NCBI RefSeq assembly: GCF_000802965.1
Contig: NZ_JSAK01000013.1
Coordinates: 124,001 to 188,000 of the forward strand
Direction of reading: 5' to 3'
Length of the DNA stretch: 64,000 nucleotides
DNA from: Pseudomonas fluorescens
GTDB taxonomy: Bacteria > Pseudomonadota > Gammaproteobacteria > Pseudomonadales > Pseudomonadaceae
The position numbers and the translations under genes were made by a program. Of this stretch, positions 51,332 through 59,869 are shown one piece after another (the stretch's first letter is position 1; every line of letters begins with the position of its first letter). The notes below the pieces were generated by a model that saw only the letters and a list, made by a program, of their open reading frames with translations, did not search any database and was not told the DNA's origin.

Positions 51332-52279
51332 ATGCAAATCAAACTCGCCAACCCCCGTGGCTTCTGCGCCGGCGTGGACCGGGCGATCGAAATCGTCAAC
51401 CGCGCCCTGGAAGTCTTCGGGCCGCCGATCTACGTGCGCCATGAAGTGGTCCACAACAAATTCGTCGTCGAAGACCTGCGCAATCGTGGCGCGATCTTCG
51501 TCGAGGAACTGGATCAGGTGCCGGACGACGTGATCGTGATCTTCAGTGCTCACGGCGTTTCCCAAGCCGTACGTACTGAAGCCGCCGGTCGTGGCCTGAA
51601 AGTGTTCGATGCCACGTGCCCGCTGGTGACCAAGGTGCACATCGAAGTCGCACGCTACAGTCGTGACGGTCGTGAATGCATCCTCATCGGCCACGCCGGT
51701 CATCCGGAAGTCGAAGGCACCATGGGCCAGTACGATGCCAGCAATGGCGGCGCTATCTACCTCGTCGAAGACGAAAAAGACGTCGCTGCACTTCAGGTGA
51801 ACAACCCTGAAAAACTGGCGTTCGTCACCCAAACCACCCTGTCCATGGACGATACCAGCCGCGTTATCGACGCACTGCGTACGCGTTTCCCGGCCATCGG
51901 TGGCCCGCGCAAGGACGACATCTGCTACGCCACGCAAAACCGTCAGGACGCGGTCAAGCAATTGGCTGACGAGTGCGATGTAGTGCTGGTGGTCGGCAGC
52001 CCGAACAGTTCCAACTCCAATCGCCTGCGTGAACTCGCCGAGCGCATGGCCACCCCGGCCTATCTGATCGACGGTGCCGAAGATCTGCAGAAGAGCTGGT
52101 TCGACGGCGTCGAGCGTATCGGCATCACCGCTGGTGCATCTGCTCCGGAAGTCCTGGTGCGTGGCGTGATCCAGCAGTTGCAGGCGTGGGGCGCTACCGG
52201 TGCCGATGAGCTGGCCGGTCGCGAGGAGAACATTACGTTCTCCATGCCTAAAGAGTTGCGCGTTCGTTCCCTGCTCTGA
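51332..52279 (+). CDS. ispH: 4-hydroxy-3-methylbut-2-enyl diphosphate reductase
   Basis: A 315-residue iron-sulfur enzyme for the last step of the MEP isoprenoid pathway. The cluster cysteines are visible in [13 protein letters not shown] (C12), [12 protein letters not shown] and the third in [14 protein letters not shown] 51332 ([12 protein letters not shown]) is the family start, though the frame opens at 51230 inside the palindrome. The last 32 bases overlap the end of the opposing fimT-like gene. Confidence 0.97.
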   Translation: MQIKLANPRGFCAGVDRAIEIVNRALEVFGPPIYVRHEVVHNKFVVEDLRNRGAIFVEELDQVPDDVIVIFSAHGVSQAVRTEAAGRGLKVFDATCPLVTKVHIEVARYSRDGRECILIGHAGHPEVEGTMGQYDASNGGAIYLVEDEKDVAALQVNNPEKLAFVTQTTLSMDDTSRVIDALRTRFPAIGGPRKDDICYATQNRQDAVKQLADECDVVLVVGSPNSSNSNRLRELAERMATPAYLIDGAEDLQKSWFDGVERIGITAGASAPEVLVRGVIQQLQAWGATGADELAGREENITFSMPKELRVRSLL

Positions 52280-52805
52280 ATCCTTTCTCTTCTGCGCACA
52301 ATGCCTGTTCAGCTTTGATGCTGCGCAGGCTGACGCGGCCTGATGGGGCCAGCACTACCTGATGCTGGCTCACCGGCTCGCGGCTTGCACAAATGTGCAG
52401 TGTCCCCGCCCGAAACGCACCGTTGCCTAATTGTGGTTCGCCCAGGCTGCTGAATTTTACCGAAGTCCTGACAGGTCCATTGCCAACAATCGGCAGCCCT
52501 GAGGCGTTTTGGCGCTCGACCAGCAACGGATTGTTGCTGTCCTTATATCCCTTGCCGCTTATGTCCAGAATGATCCGCCAGCCTTGGCCCCAGTCGCCGT
52601 TGATGGCGTGAATCACAACGGCCTGATGGCGTGCGATCGCTTCAGTCCTGGCGTTGCGAATGTCACTGAAAAGCGACTGCGCAGCCAGTTCGCGATGGTT
52701 CGATTCGGTGACTTGCGCAAGCGCCGGACTGACCAAATGCAGAACAATCCCGACAATCGTCAGTCCCATAAGCAGTTCGATCAGGCTGAAACCTTGCTGA
52801 TGCAT
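52248..52805 (-). CDS. fimT: GspH/FimT-type pseudopilin, on the opposite strand
   Basis: A 185-residue prepilin-like protein. After a 4-residue leader the cleavage motif [20 protein letters not shown] has Glu at mature position 5, and the rest is GspH/FimT-like ([35 protein letters not shown]). ATG 52805 has GGGAGGAAGG upstream; a longer frame opens at 52850. It is divergent from the minor pilin operon and converges with ispH, overlapping it by 32 bases. P. aeruginosa has fimT beside fimU in this place; whether this one acts in the same pilus is inferred. Confidence 0.85.
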   Translation of the reverse strand: MHQQGFSLIELLMGLTIVGIVLHLVSPALAQVTESNHRELAAQSLFSDIRNARTEAIARHQAVVIHAINGDWGQGWRIILDISGKGYKDSNNPLLVERQNASGLPIVGNGPVRTSVKFSSLGEPQLGNGAFRAGTLHICASREPVSQHQVVLAPSGRVSLRSIKAEQALCAEEKGFRAGNERATL

Positions 52806-52932
52806 GACACCTTCCTCCCTGGAATGTCGTGGCCCGTGCGATTCGTGCACTCAATGGCAGACCAACCGCATCTCGGCGGTCGAATGTTCTAGCGTGTAAA
52901 GCAGGTATAGCCGACGGCAACGGAGGGCAACG

Positions 52933-53406
52933 ATGGAAGATCGTACAAAAGGTTTCACGCTGATCGAGTTGCTGGTCGCGTTGGGGATCTTCCTGGTCCT
53001 GATCACTCTGGCGGTCCCGGCGTTCACCCGTTCGACGCAAATCACCAAGGCCGATATCGAGGTCGGTGATCTGCAACGTGGCCTGAATTTCGCCCGATTG
53101 GAGGCGATTGATCGGGGCATGACCACGCGCGTTCGTCCGACCGCGGGCGGCAGCGTCTGGACCGGGGAGTTGACGGTTTATGACGGTACTGGCACTCCGG
53201 CGAATGTATTGCGGGTTGTTCCAGCGATGAGCAGCGGCGCAACTCTGACGCTAACCTCAGGAGTGACCGCCATCGATTTCAACAATCTCGGCGGCTTGTC
53301 GTCATCCTCGACGGCGGTGGTGATCAACTATGTGCTGGGCACGCAAAGCAGGACGCTGAACGTGTGTTTGAACGGACGAATTCTATCGGGTGGAAGTTGC
53401 GGATGA
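52933..53406 (+). CDS. fimU: Type IV minor pilin FimU-like (GspH)
   Basis: A 157-residue minor pilin that helps start pilus assembly with PilV, PilW, PilX and PilE. The prepilin site is KG|FTLIELLVALGIFLVLITL after a 7-residue leader; the rest has the GspH-type pattern FARLEAIDRGMTTRVRPTAG and a C-terminal Cys pair (CLNGRILSGGSC). It heads the operon and overlaps pilV by 4 bases (ATGA). Confidence 0.88.
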   Translation: MEDRTKGFTLIELLVALGIFLVLITLAVPAFTRSTQITKADIEVGDLQRGLNFARLEAIDRGMTTRVRPTAGGSVWTGELTVYDGTGTPANVLRVVPAMSSGATLTLTSGVTAIDFNNLGGLSSSSTAVVINYVLGTQSRTLNVCLNGRILSGGSCG

Positions 53407-53852
53407 GGGAATGGAGCAAGCGTGCACAGGAAGGCATGACGTTGATCGAAGTCCTGGTTGCATTGTTGATTCTGAGCGTGGGGTTGTTGGGGGCGGCGGC
53501 GTTTCAACTGAATGCGCTGAAGTACACGGACAGTGCGCGCATGGCCAGTCAGGCCAGTTTTATCGCCTACGACATGATGGACCGCATCCGCGCCAACGCG
53601 GCTGCCGACTACACGGTGACGCCACCGACCTCGGGCAACCTGAGCGTCGCCCGGGACCAGGACCTCTACGACTTCACCAGCAACATCGTCAATTTCGGTG
53701 GCCCCACGGCTACCGGCAGCATCACTCTCAATCAGCGCGTGTACACCATCACCATCAATTGGGACGATTCACGCGCGGCCAACAGCGCCAACTCCCGACG
53801 CAGTTTTGTGCTGACCAGTCGCGCGACCGTCGATCCGGTGGCGACGCCATGA
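53403..53852 (+). CDS. pilV: Type IV minor pilin PilV
   Basis: A 149-residue protein with the prepilin motif EG|MTLIEVLVALLILSVGLLG after a 11-residue leader, as in PilV, followed by AAFQLNALKYTDSARMASQA and a soluble domain rich in Ser/Thr. The start overlaps the fimU stop and the end overlaps pilW by 4 bases. Confidence 0.92.
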   Translation: MREWSKRAQEGMTLIEVLVALLILSVGLLGAAAFQLNALKYTDSARMASQASFIAYDMMDRIRANAAADYTVTPPTSGNLSVARDQDLYDFTSNIVNFGGPTATGSITLNQRVYTITINWDDSRAANSANSRRSFVLTSRATVDPVATP

Positions 53853-54562
53853 GCCGCTTAAGCAGAGGGTTTGGTCTGATTGAATTGCTGATCGCCCTGG
53901 CATTGAGTCTGGTTGTGGTGTTGGGCGTGGTGCAGGTTTTCATCGCCGCCAAGAACACTTTTGTCAGCCAGAACGCCTCGGCCACCATGCAGGAAGATGC
54001 GCGTTTCGTGCTGAGCAAAATCATTCAGGAAATCCGCATGGTTGGCATGTTTGGTTGCCTGGGGACAATCACCGACGCCAGCTCGGCAGGTGACTTCAAT
54101 GCCGCACAGATCACGCCGATCAGTTGGGACAATGCCAGCCTCAAGCTGACGCTGGTAACGGCGGACGTGGGTAACAGTGGCGGGACGCCGACCTGGACAG
54201 TGATTTCCGATTGCAGAAGCAGCGCGACCGCCTATACCGAAGCGCGGACACCGGCGACGGGGCAGCTGGCGTTTCCGATTCGGCGGTTTGTCTACAGCCT
54301 GAAAAACGGTCAGCTGACGATGGGCGTCGGCAGAGGTACGCCGGCCCAGCAAGTGCTGATAGATAACGTCAGTGCCTTCAACGTCAGCTTCGGCCTTGCC
54401 AGTTCCGCAGCGGACTCAGCGGCCTCCAGCTACAGCAGCAACCCGTCCGACCCGGCACGCATTCGCAGCGTACGTCTGAGCCTGACCCTCACCGATCCGA
54501 ATAATCGGGTGAGCAATCAAACCTTCAACGTGGTTGCCGCGCTGCGCAACCGCCTGCCATGA
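53849..54562 (+). CDS. pilW: Type IV minor pilin PilW
   Basis: A 237-residue protein with the motif RG|FGLIELLIALALSLVVVLG and a soluble domain (DARFVLSKIIQEIRMVGMFG; RSVRLSLTLTDPNNR). The length and the GFGLIELL motif are PilW-like. It overlaps pilV by 4 bases and is followed by pilX after a strong ribosome binding site. Confidence 0.92.
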   Translation: MSRLSRGFGLIELLIALALSLVVVLGVVQVFIAAKNTFVSQNASATMQEDARFVLSKIIQEIRMVGMFGCLGTITDASSAGDFNAAQITPISWDNASLKLTLVTADVGNSGGTPTWTVISDCRSSATAYTEARTPATGQLAFPIRRFVYSLKNGQLTMGVGRGTPAQQVLIDNVSAFNVSFGLASSAADSAASSYSSNPSDPARIRSVRLSLTLTDPNNRVSNQTFNVVAALRNRLP

Positions 54563-54573
54563 GGGGAGGGCGA

Positions 54574-55038
54574 ATGACTGTTCAAGCCCAACGCGGCATG
54601 GCCTTGCTGGTCAGTCTGGTGTTCCTGCTGTTGCTGACGCTGATCGGTCTTTCTTCGATGCAGAACGCGACCTTGCAGGAAAAAATGGCCGGCAGCGTTA
54701 GCTTGCGTAATCAGTCATTCCAGACCGCCGAAGCCGCGTTGCGGGTGGGCGAAAGTGTGGTGCAACTTGATAGTTATTCATTGGCAGTGTGTAGCGGCAC
54801 CAGCCAATGCGCACCGCCGTCCGAGTCATCGACCGTCAAAGCCGCTGGCTTCAACTCCACCTCGGGGGTGACCTGGATCGCCTCCGGCAGCGGCTTTTAT
54901 GGCGTGCAAAACATCGGTACCACCCTGACGGCGGTGAACGTGCCGAGCAACACCTCGGCGACGCTGTACCGGGTCACCGCAGTGGGTATCGCGGGGAACT
55001 CGCGCAGTGTGGTGGAGAGTATTTATGCGAAGTACTGA
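54574..55038 (+). CDS. pilX: Type IV minor pilin PilX
   Basis: A 154-residue protein; RG|MALLVSLVFLLLLTLIGLS is the PilX-type N-terminus, in which Val rather than Glu stands at mature position 5, as in tip-type pseudopilins. FQTAEAALRVGESVVQL follows. ATG 54574 has GGGGAGGG upstream; an ATG at 54559 would overlap pilW by 4 bases and is the alternative. Confidence 0.9.
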   Translation: MTVQAQRGMALLVSLVFLLLLTLIGLSSMQNATLQEKMAGSVSLRNQSFQTAEAALRVGESVVQLDSYSLAVCSGTSQCAPPSESSTVKAAGFNSTSGVTWIASGSGFYGVQNIGTTLTAVNVPSNTSATLYRVTAVGIAGNSRSVVESIYAKY

Positions 55039-58000
55039 GGGGCGCGCCGGGTTGTGGCGGATGTTGTGTGGCGTTGCTTTGGGGTTGTATCTGGCGGCGC
55101 CGGTCTATGCCTTCACGCCGTCGGATTCGCCGCTATTGAGCGCGGCAGCCGTGGCGCCGAACGTGATGCTGATGATCGACAATTCGGGAAGCATGAACAA
55201 CATCATTTGGGCGCCGGGTTTTGATCCCACGGTCAACCGCGCGCAGATTGCGATGTGCAATTCCAAGCTGTCATGCATCGGTGGTCAAAACCTCGACATG
55301 AGTGATGCCAACATTGCCCTGTCGAGCCTGAATCGCGGCGGTTGTTCGAGTAACGGTAACTGGTACGGCTTCTATCGTGGTTTTCTCGGGTTGACGCCAA
55401 TCTGCCTCAAGCTGCCGGACCCGGTGGGCAATGAAAACACCCGTTACACGGCTAACTACCTGGCGTATTTGCTAGGGCTGGCCAACGGTTCAAGCCGAGA
55501 CTTCATCACGGGGGCCAATGCGATCCCCAACGATTACCGCATCAGTGTGGCGCAGGACGTTTCCAACAACCTGGTTTCCAGCAATCGCTCGCTGCGCATC
55601 GGTCTGGCGACCTTCAATCCGCCAGCCGGTAACAATCCGGGCAACGGTGGCTACATCGCCCGCGCTATCAGCGATTTGTCGGTGGAGGCCAACTACAACG
55701 CGTTGGTTGCCTCGATCAACGGCTTGAGTGCCGTGGCCAACACACCGCTGGCGGAAACCTATTACGAAGTGACCCGTTACCTGCGTGGGATGGCGCCGTA
55801 CTACAACTCGACGCCTGCAACCTATACCAGCCCGATTCAGTACCGCTGCCAGAAAAACTATGGAGTAGTGATCACCGATGGTCTGCCCACGTACGACCGG
55901 ACCTTCCCGAGCAACGACGCGCTTGGCGGTAGCCGTCTGCCGAATTGGGACGGCAACAGCACCAACGACGGCGACAACCTCAATGGTGATAGCGAAGGTG
56001 ACACCCTTTACCTGGATGACATCGCGAAATTCGCATTCGATATCGATATGCGCGCCACCGGAACCGACCTGGCCGGCAAAAGCTGGAACGCCACGGATTT
56101 TCCCAAGCAAAACATGAACACCTACACCGTGGGTTTTACCGCGGCGAATCAGATGCTGTCCGACGCTGCTAATTACGGACAAGGCAAGTACTACCAGGCG
56201 ACGGACAGCACCGGACTCAACGCCGCGTTGTCCTCAGCCCTGAGCGACATTACCTCCAAGGCCGGCTCCGGCGGCAGTGGTGTCACCAGTGGCACCATCC
56301 TCGGCAGCGGCACCAGTTACTTCCAGACCAGTTACGACCCCAAGGACTGGCGCGGCACCATCAAGGCCTATGGCTTTACTGCCAGCGGTGCGGTGAATAC
56401 CGGGTCGGTACTGTGGACATCGGACACGGCTATTGTGCCTGGGGCCACGGCACCTACCTATCAATCCTGGAACAACCAGACCAACACGGCGGTGACGCTG
56501 GCCTACACAAATTTTTCTCCGGCCCAGCAAACCATCCTCAATCAGGGTTTGCCGACCGGCATCACCGGCAGCGATCTGGTGGAGTGGAGCAAGGGCATCA
56601 ACAAGACCGGCCTGAAAGTGCGCAGCGTGTTGCTGGGCGACATCATCAACTCGCCGCTGGCCCTCGCGTCACCCTCGGATAAAACCGCTTCCGACCTTTC
56701 AGGCGACACCAGCTACAGCACCTATCTGGCTACCAAAGCAGCCAACATGAATGCCAGCCTGGTGGTCAACGCCAACGACGGTTTCGTCAATGTCATCAAT
56801 ACCGGCAACGGCACTCGGCGTTACGCCTACCTGCCGTCGAGCGTGTTGCCTTCACTGCGTTACATCGCTGATACCACCTACATCAACGGCGTCAGTCACA
56901 AGTTTCTGGTGGATGGCCAGGTGGGTGTATTCGATGCTCAACTCAACAGCGCCTGGAAAACCCTCGCGCTGGGCGGAACGGGGGCGGGTGGGCGATCCTT
57001 CTATGCGCTGCAACTGTTCGACGCTTCGGCGGGCAACGTGACCAAGGCGTTGTGGGAAATCAGCGCGCCGGCCGCGGCCAACACGGCTAACGCTTTCAAT
57101 GACCTGGGTTACGCCTATGCCCGTCCGGAAGTGGCACGCTTGGCCGACGGTCGATGGGCGGCGTTCATTTCCAATGGCTATGGCAGCCACTCCGGGGTGG
57201 CGGCGTTATACGTGGTGGATATCCGCGACGGTTCGCTGATCAGGAAAATCGTCATCGACAGCAGCGAATCCACGAACGGATTGTCTTCGGTGAAGCTCAA
57301 GGTCAATTCGCAGAACGTGGTGCAGGCAGCCTATGGTGGCGACCTCAAGGGGAGGTTGTGGAAATTTGACTTGAGTGGCACCAGCACCGATTCATGGGGC
57401 GTGGCGTTTTCCGGCAAGCCGCTATTTACGTCTGCGGGCGGTGCGACTCAACCGATCACCGCGCAGCCATTGCTGGCGGACAATTCGCTGGGAGGCAAGG
57501 AAGTCTTCTTCGGCACCGGGAAATTCAACGAAACCGCGGACAAGACCAACAAGGATTTGCAGGCGTTTTATGCGGTGTGGGATGCGGACGGCGGCTCGGG
57601 TCAGATCACCACCTCCAGTTTGCAGGCCCAGGCGGTAACCGGTGTGTTCTCGGGCGGTTCGGGGCAGTTCATCACCACCAGCCAGAGTGAGGTGACTTAC
57701 CCGGCGGAGAAAGGTTGGTACTTGCCACTGGTGTATAACAACGCGCTGACGGGCGAGCGGGTGATCAATCAGGCCAGTCTGGTACTCGGGCGAATCGTGT
57801 TTACCACCGCCAGTGTGGACACCACGGACCCTTGCGCCAGTTTCGGCACCGGCAAACTGGTCGAACTCGATGCGTTCAGCGGTAAGATGCTCAACTACGC
57901 GGTGCTCGACACCAATGGCGACGGGTTGATCGACAGTACCGATACGGTGTCCAGCGGCGTGATCTTCACCGGCGGTATCCCGACCTTGAACGCCATCGTC

Positions 58001-58108
58001 AATGGCGCGACCCGCAAGATCGTGAACGATTCCAGTGGCGGCATCACCACGCTGGTGGAAAAATCCGGCGGCGGCAGCCGTCGCATCATGTGGCGACAAA
58101 TACAGTAA
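55025..58108 (+). CDS. pilY1: Type IV pilus tip adhesin/assembly protein PilY1
   Basis: A 1,027-residue exported protein. The signal peptide is LCGVALGLYLAAPVYA. An N-terminal von Willebrand A domain has the MIDAS motif D52-x-S54-x-S56 (MIDNSGSM); the C-terminal half forms a beta-propeller like PilY1 and has one calcium-type loop, D962-x-N964-x-D966-x-x-x-D970 (DTNGDGLID). PilY1 of P. aeruginosa is longer, about 1,160 residues. It overlaps pilX by 14 bases. PilY1 senses surfaces and links to c-di-GMP signalling, which fits MorA and PilZ proteins elsewhere in this window (inference). Confidence 0.93.
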   Translation: MRSTEGRAGLWRMLCGVALGLYLAAPVYAFTPSDSPLLSAAAVAPNVMLMIDNSGSMNNIIWAPGFDPTVNRAQIAMCNSKLSCIGGQNLDMSDANIALSSLNRGGCSSNGNWYGFYRGFLGLTPICLKLPDPVGNENTRYTANYLAYLLGLANGSSRDFITGANAIPNDYRISVAQDVSNNLVSSNRSLRIGLATFNPPAGNNPGNGGYIARAISDLSVEANYNALVASINGLSAVANTPLAETYYEVTRYLRGMAPYYNSTPATYTSPIQYRCQKNYGVVITDGLPTYDRTFPSNDALGGSRLPNWDGNSTNDGDNLNGDSEGDTLYLDDIAKFAFDIDMRATGTDLAGKSWNATDFPKQNMNTYTVGFTAANQMLSDAANYGQGKYYQATDSTGLNAALSSALSDITSKAGSGGSGVTSGTILGSGTSYFQTSYDPKDWRGTIKAYGFTASGAVNTGSVLWTSDTAIVPGATAPTYQSWNNQTNTAVTLAYTNFSPAQQTILNQGLPTGITGSDLVEWSKGINKTGLKVRSVLLGDIINSPLALASPSDKTASDLSGDTSYSTYLATKAANMNASLVVNANDGFVNVINTGNGTRRYAYLPSSVLPSLRYIADTTYINGVSHKFLVDGQVGVFDAQLNSAWKTLALGGTGAGGRSFYALQLFDASAGNVTKALWEISAPAAANTANAFNDLGYAYARPEVARLADGRWAAFISNGYGSHSGVAALYVVDIRDGSLIRKIVIDSSESTNGLSSVKLKVNSQNVVQAAYGGDLKGRLWKFDLSGTSTDSWGVAFSGKPLFTSAGGATQPITAQPLLADNSLGGKEVFFGTGKFNETADKTNKDLQAFYAVWDADGGSGQITTSSLQAQAVTGVFSGGSGQFITTSQSEVTYPAEKGWYLPLVYNNALTGERVINQASLVLGRIVFTTASVDTTDPCASFGTGKLVELDAFSGKMLNYAVLDTNGDGLIDSTDTVSSGVIFTGGIPTLNAIVNGATRKIVNDSSGGITTLVEKSGGGSRRIMWRQIQ

Positions 58109-58122
58109 GTGAGAGTTGAGGC

Positions 58123-58524
58123 ATGCACAGATCCAACCGCGGTTTTACCCTGATCGAAATCATGATCGTGATAGCGATCATCGGGATCGTCATGACCATT
58201 GCCGCCCCGAGTTTCACCGAGTATCTGAATAAAGGGCGTCGCACCGAAGTGGCTGGCCTGCTCTCCGAACAGGCGCAGATCCTTGAGCGCTTTTATTCGC
58301 AGAAAAATGTCTACACCAATGCCACCGGCCTGAGCGCCGGCAATGACTATTACACCATTACCCCGACCCTGACCGACCAGACCTTTTTGCTGACGGCGGT
58401 ACGCAAGCCAGGCACAAGCATGGCCACTGACAAGTGTGGTGATTTCACTATCACCAATACCGGTGTCCGTAGCATGGTCAACGCGACGGCGGGTTTGACT
58501 ACCAAAGATTGCTGGGGTCGCTGA
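58123..58524 (+). CDS. pilE: Type IV minor pilin PilE
   Basis: A 133-residue minor pilin with RG|FTLIEIMIVIAIIGIVMTI (7-residue leader, Glu at position 5), EYLNKGRRTEVAGLLSEQAQ and a C-terminal Cys pair (KCGDFTITNTG...KDCWGR), the disulfide-bonded D-region. It follows pilY1 by 14 bases. PilY2, which lies between pilY1 and pilE in P. aeruginosa, is absent here. Confidence 0.92.
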   Translation: MHRSNRGFTLIEIMIVIAIIGIVMTIAAPSFTEYLNKGRRTEVAGLLSEQAQILERFYSQKNVYTNATGLSAGNDYYTITPTLTDQTFLLTAVRKPGTSMATDKCGDFTITNTGVRSMVNATAGLTTKDCWGR

Positions 58525-58582
58525 GTTTTTCATTTTCGGGCGCCTTTTGCGCCCTCTGTCTATTTAACGGTTGGATCAGAAC

Positions 58583-59683
58583 ATGACCAGGCAACAGCAA
58601 GTGGTGATTGTCGGTGGCGGGGTAATCGGTCTGCTGACGGCATTCAATCTGGCGTCCGAAGTGCAAAGCGTTGTGTTGCTGGATCGTTCGAACGTCGGTC
58701 AGGAATCGTCCTGGGCCGGTGGCGGGATCGTTTCGCCGCTCTATCCGTGGCGTTACAACCCGGCAGTCACTGCGTTGGCCCATTGGTCACAGGATTTTTA
58801 TCCACAGCTGGGCGAGCGCTTGTTTGCCGCCACTGGCGTTGATCCCGAGGTGCATACCACCGGCCTGTATTGGCTGGATCTGGATGACGAGGCCGAAGCG
58901 CTGGCTTGGGCCGTGCGGGAGAATCGCCCGTTGCGGGCTGTGGATATCTCGGCGGCCCACGATGCGGTGCCGGTATTGGGTGGCGGTTTTTCCCGGGCGA
59001 TCTACATGGCTGATGTGGCCAACGTGCGCAATCCGCGTTTGGTGAAGTCGCTCAAGGCTGCGTTGTTGGCGCTGCCGAACGTGACGATTCATGAGCAATG
59101 TGAAGTCAGCGGGTTTGTTCGTGAGGGCGATAAAGTCATCGGTGTGCAGACCTCGACAGGTGCCATCCACGGCGACCAAGTGGTCCTGACCGCTGGCGCC
59201 TGGAGCGGCGATTTGCTCAAGAGTCTCGGTCTCGAGCTGCCAGTCGAGCCGGTGAAAGGGCAGATGATTCTCTACAAGTGCGCGGCAGATTTCCTGCCAA
59301 GCATGGTGCTGGCCAAGGGGCGTTATGCGATTCCTCGGCGCGATGGACATATCCTGATTGGCAGTACGCTGGAGCACGAAGGCTACGACAAGACGCCCAC
59401 CGAGTCGGCGCTGGAAAGCCTGAAGGCATCGGCGGTGGAGTTGATTCCGGCGTTGGCGGATGCCGAGGTGGTGGGGCATTGGGCCGGGTTGCGCCCTGGT
59501 TCGCCTGAAGGCATTCCCTACATTGGCCGGGTGCCGGGGTTTGATGGGCTTTGGCTTAACTGCGGGCATTTCCGCAACGGGTTGGTGCTGGCGCCGGCGT
59601 CGTGTCAGTTGTTTGCGAATGTGATGCTGGGCAGGGCGCCGATCATTGATCCGGCGCCGTATTCGCCGATTGGGCGGATCTGA
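58583..59683 (+). CDS. thiO: Glycine oxidase ThiO
   Basis: A 366-residue FAD-dependent amine oxidase that makes iminoglycine for the thiazole ring of thiamine. FAD-binding VVIVGGGVIGLLTAF is at the N-terminus; VGQESSWAGGGIVSPLYPWR and the C-terminal GLRPGSPEGIPYIGRVPG are family motifs. The frame allows a TTG start at 58571; ATG 58583 is preferred. The last 13 codons are part of a 93-bp tandem duplication that continues past the stop. Confidence 0.94.
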   Translation: MTRQQQVVIVGGGVIGLLTAFNLASEVQSVVLLDRSNVGQESSWAGGGIVSPLYPWRYNPAVTALAHWSQDFYPQLGERLFAATGVDPEVHTTGLYWLDLDDEAEALAWAVRENRPLRAVDISAAHDAVPVLGGGFSRAIYMADVANVRNPRLVKSLKAALLALPNVTIHEQCEVSGFVREGDKVIGVQTSTGAIHGDQVVLTAGAWSGDLLKSLGLELPVEPVKGQMILYKCAADFLPSMVLAKGRYAIPRRDGHILIGSTLEHEGYDKTPTESALESLKASAVELIPALADAEVVGHWAGLRPGSPEGIPYIGRVPGFDGLWLNCGHFRNGLVLAPASCQLFANVMLGRAPIIDPAPYSPIGRI

Positions 59684-59830
59684 ATCAAGGGCAAAAGATC
59701 GCAGCCTTCGGCAGCTCCTACAGGGGGAACGCATTTTATTGATCCGGCGCCGTATGCGCCGATTGGGCGGATTTGAAGCAAGGGCAAAAGATCGCAGCCT
59801 TCGGCAGCTCCTACAGGGGGAACGCATTCC
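59645..59830. repeat. 93-bp tandem duplication spanning the thiO 3' end and a palindrome
   Basis: Copy 1 is 59645-59737 and copy 2 59738-59830. Each holds ATTGATCCGGCGCCGTAT (end of thiO), the stop-codon region and one CTGCCGAAGGCTGCGATC-type palindrome. The copies differ at only a few positions (TTC/TGC, ATC/ATT, AATC/AAGC, ATTTT/ATTCC). The period is a multiple of three. Confidence 0.93.
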
Positions 59831-59863
59831 AATGTAGGAGCTGCCGCAGGCTGTGATCTTTTA
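59693..59863. repeat. Three extragenic palindromes, CTGCCGAAGGCTGCGATC type (two direct, one inverted)
   Basis: Direct copies start at about 59693 and 59786; the inverted copy at about 59832-59863 (GTAGGAGCTGCCGCAGGCTG) completes a hairpin with the second. This sits between the convergent thiO and pilR. Confidence 0.87.
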
Positions 59864-59869
59864 AGGCTA

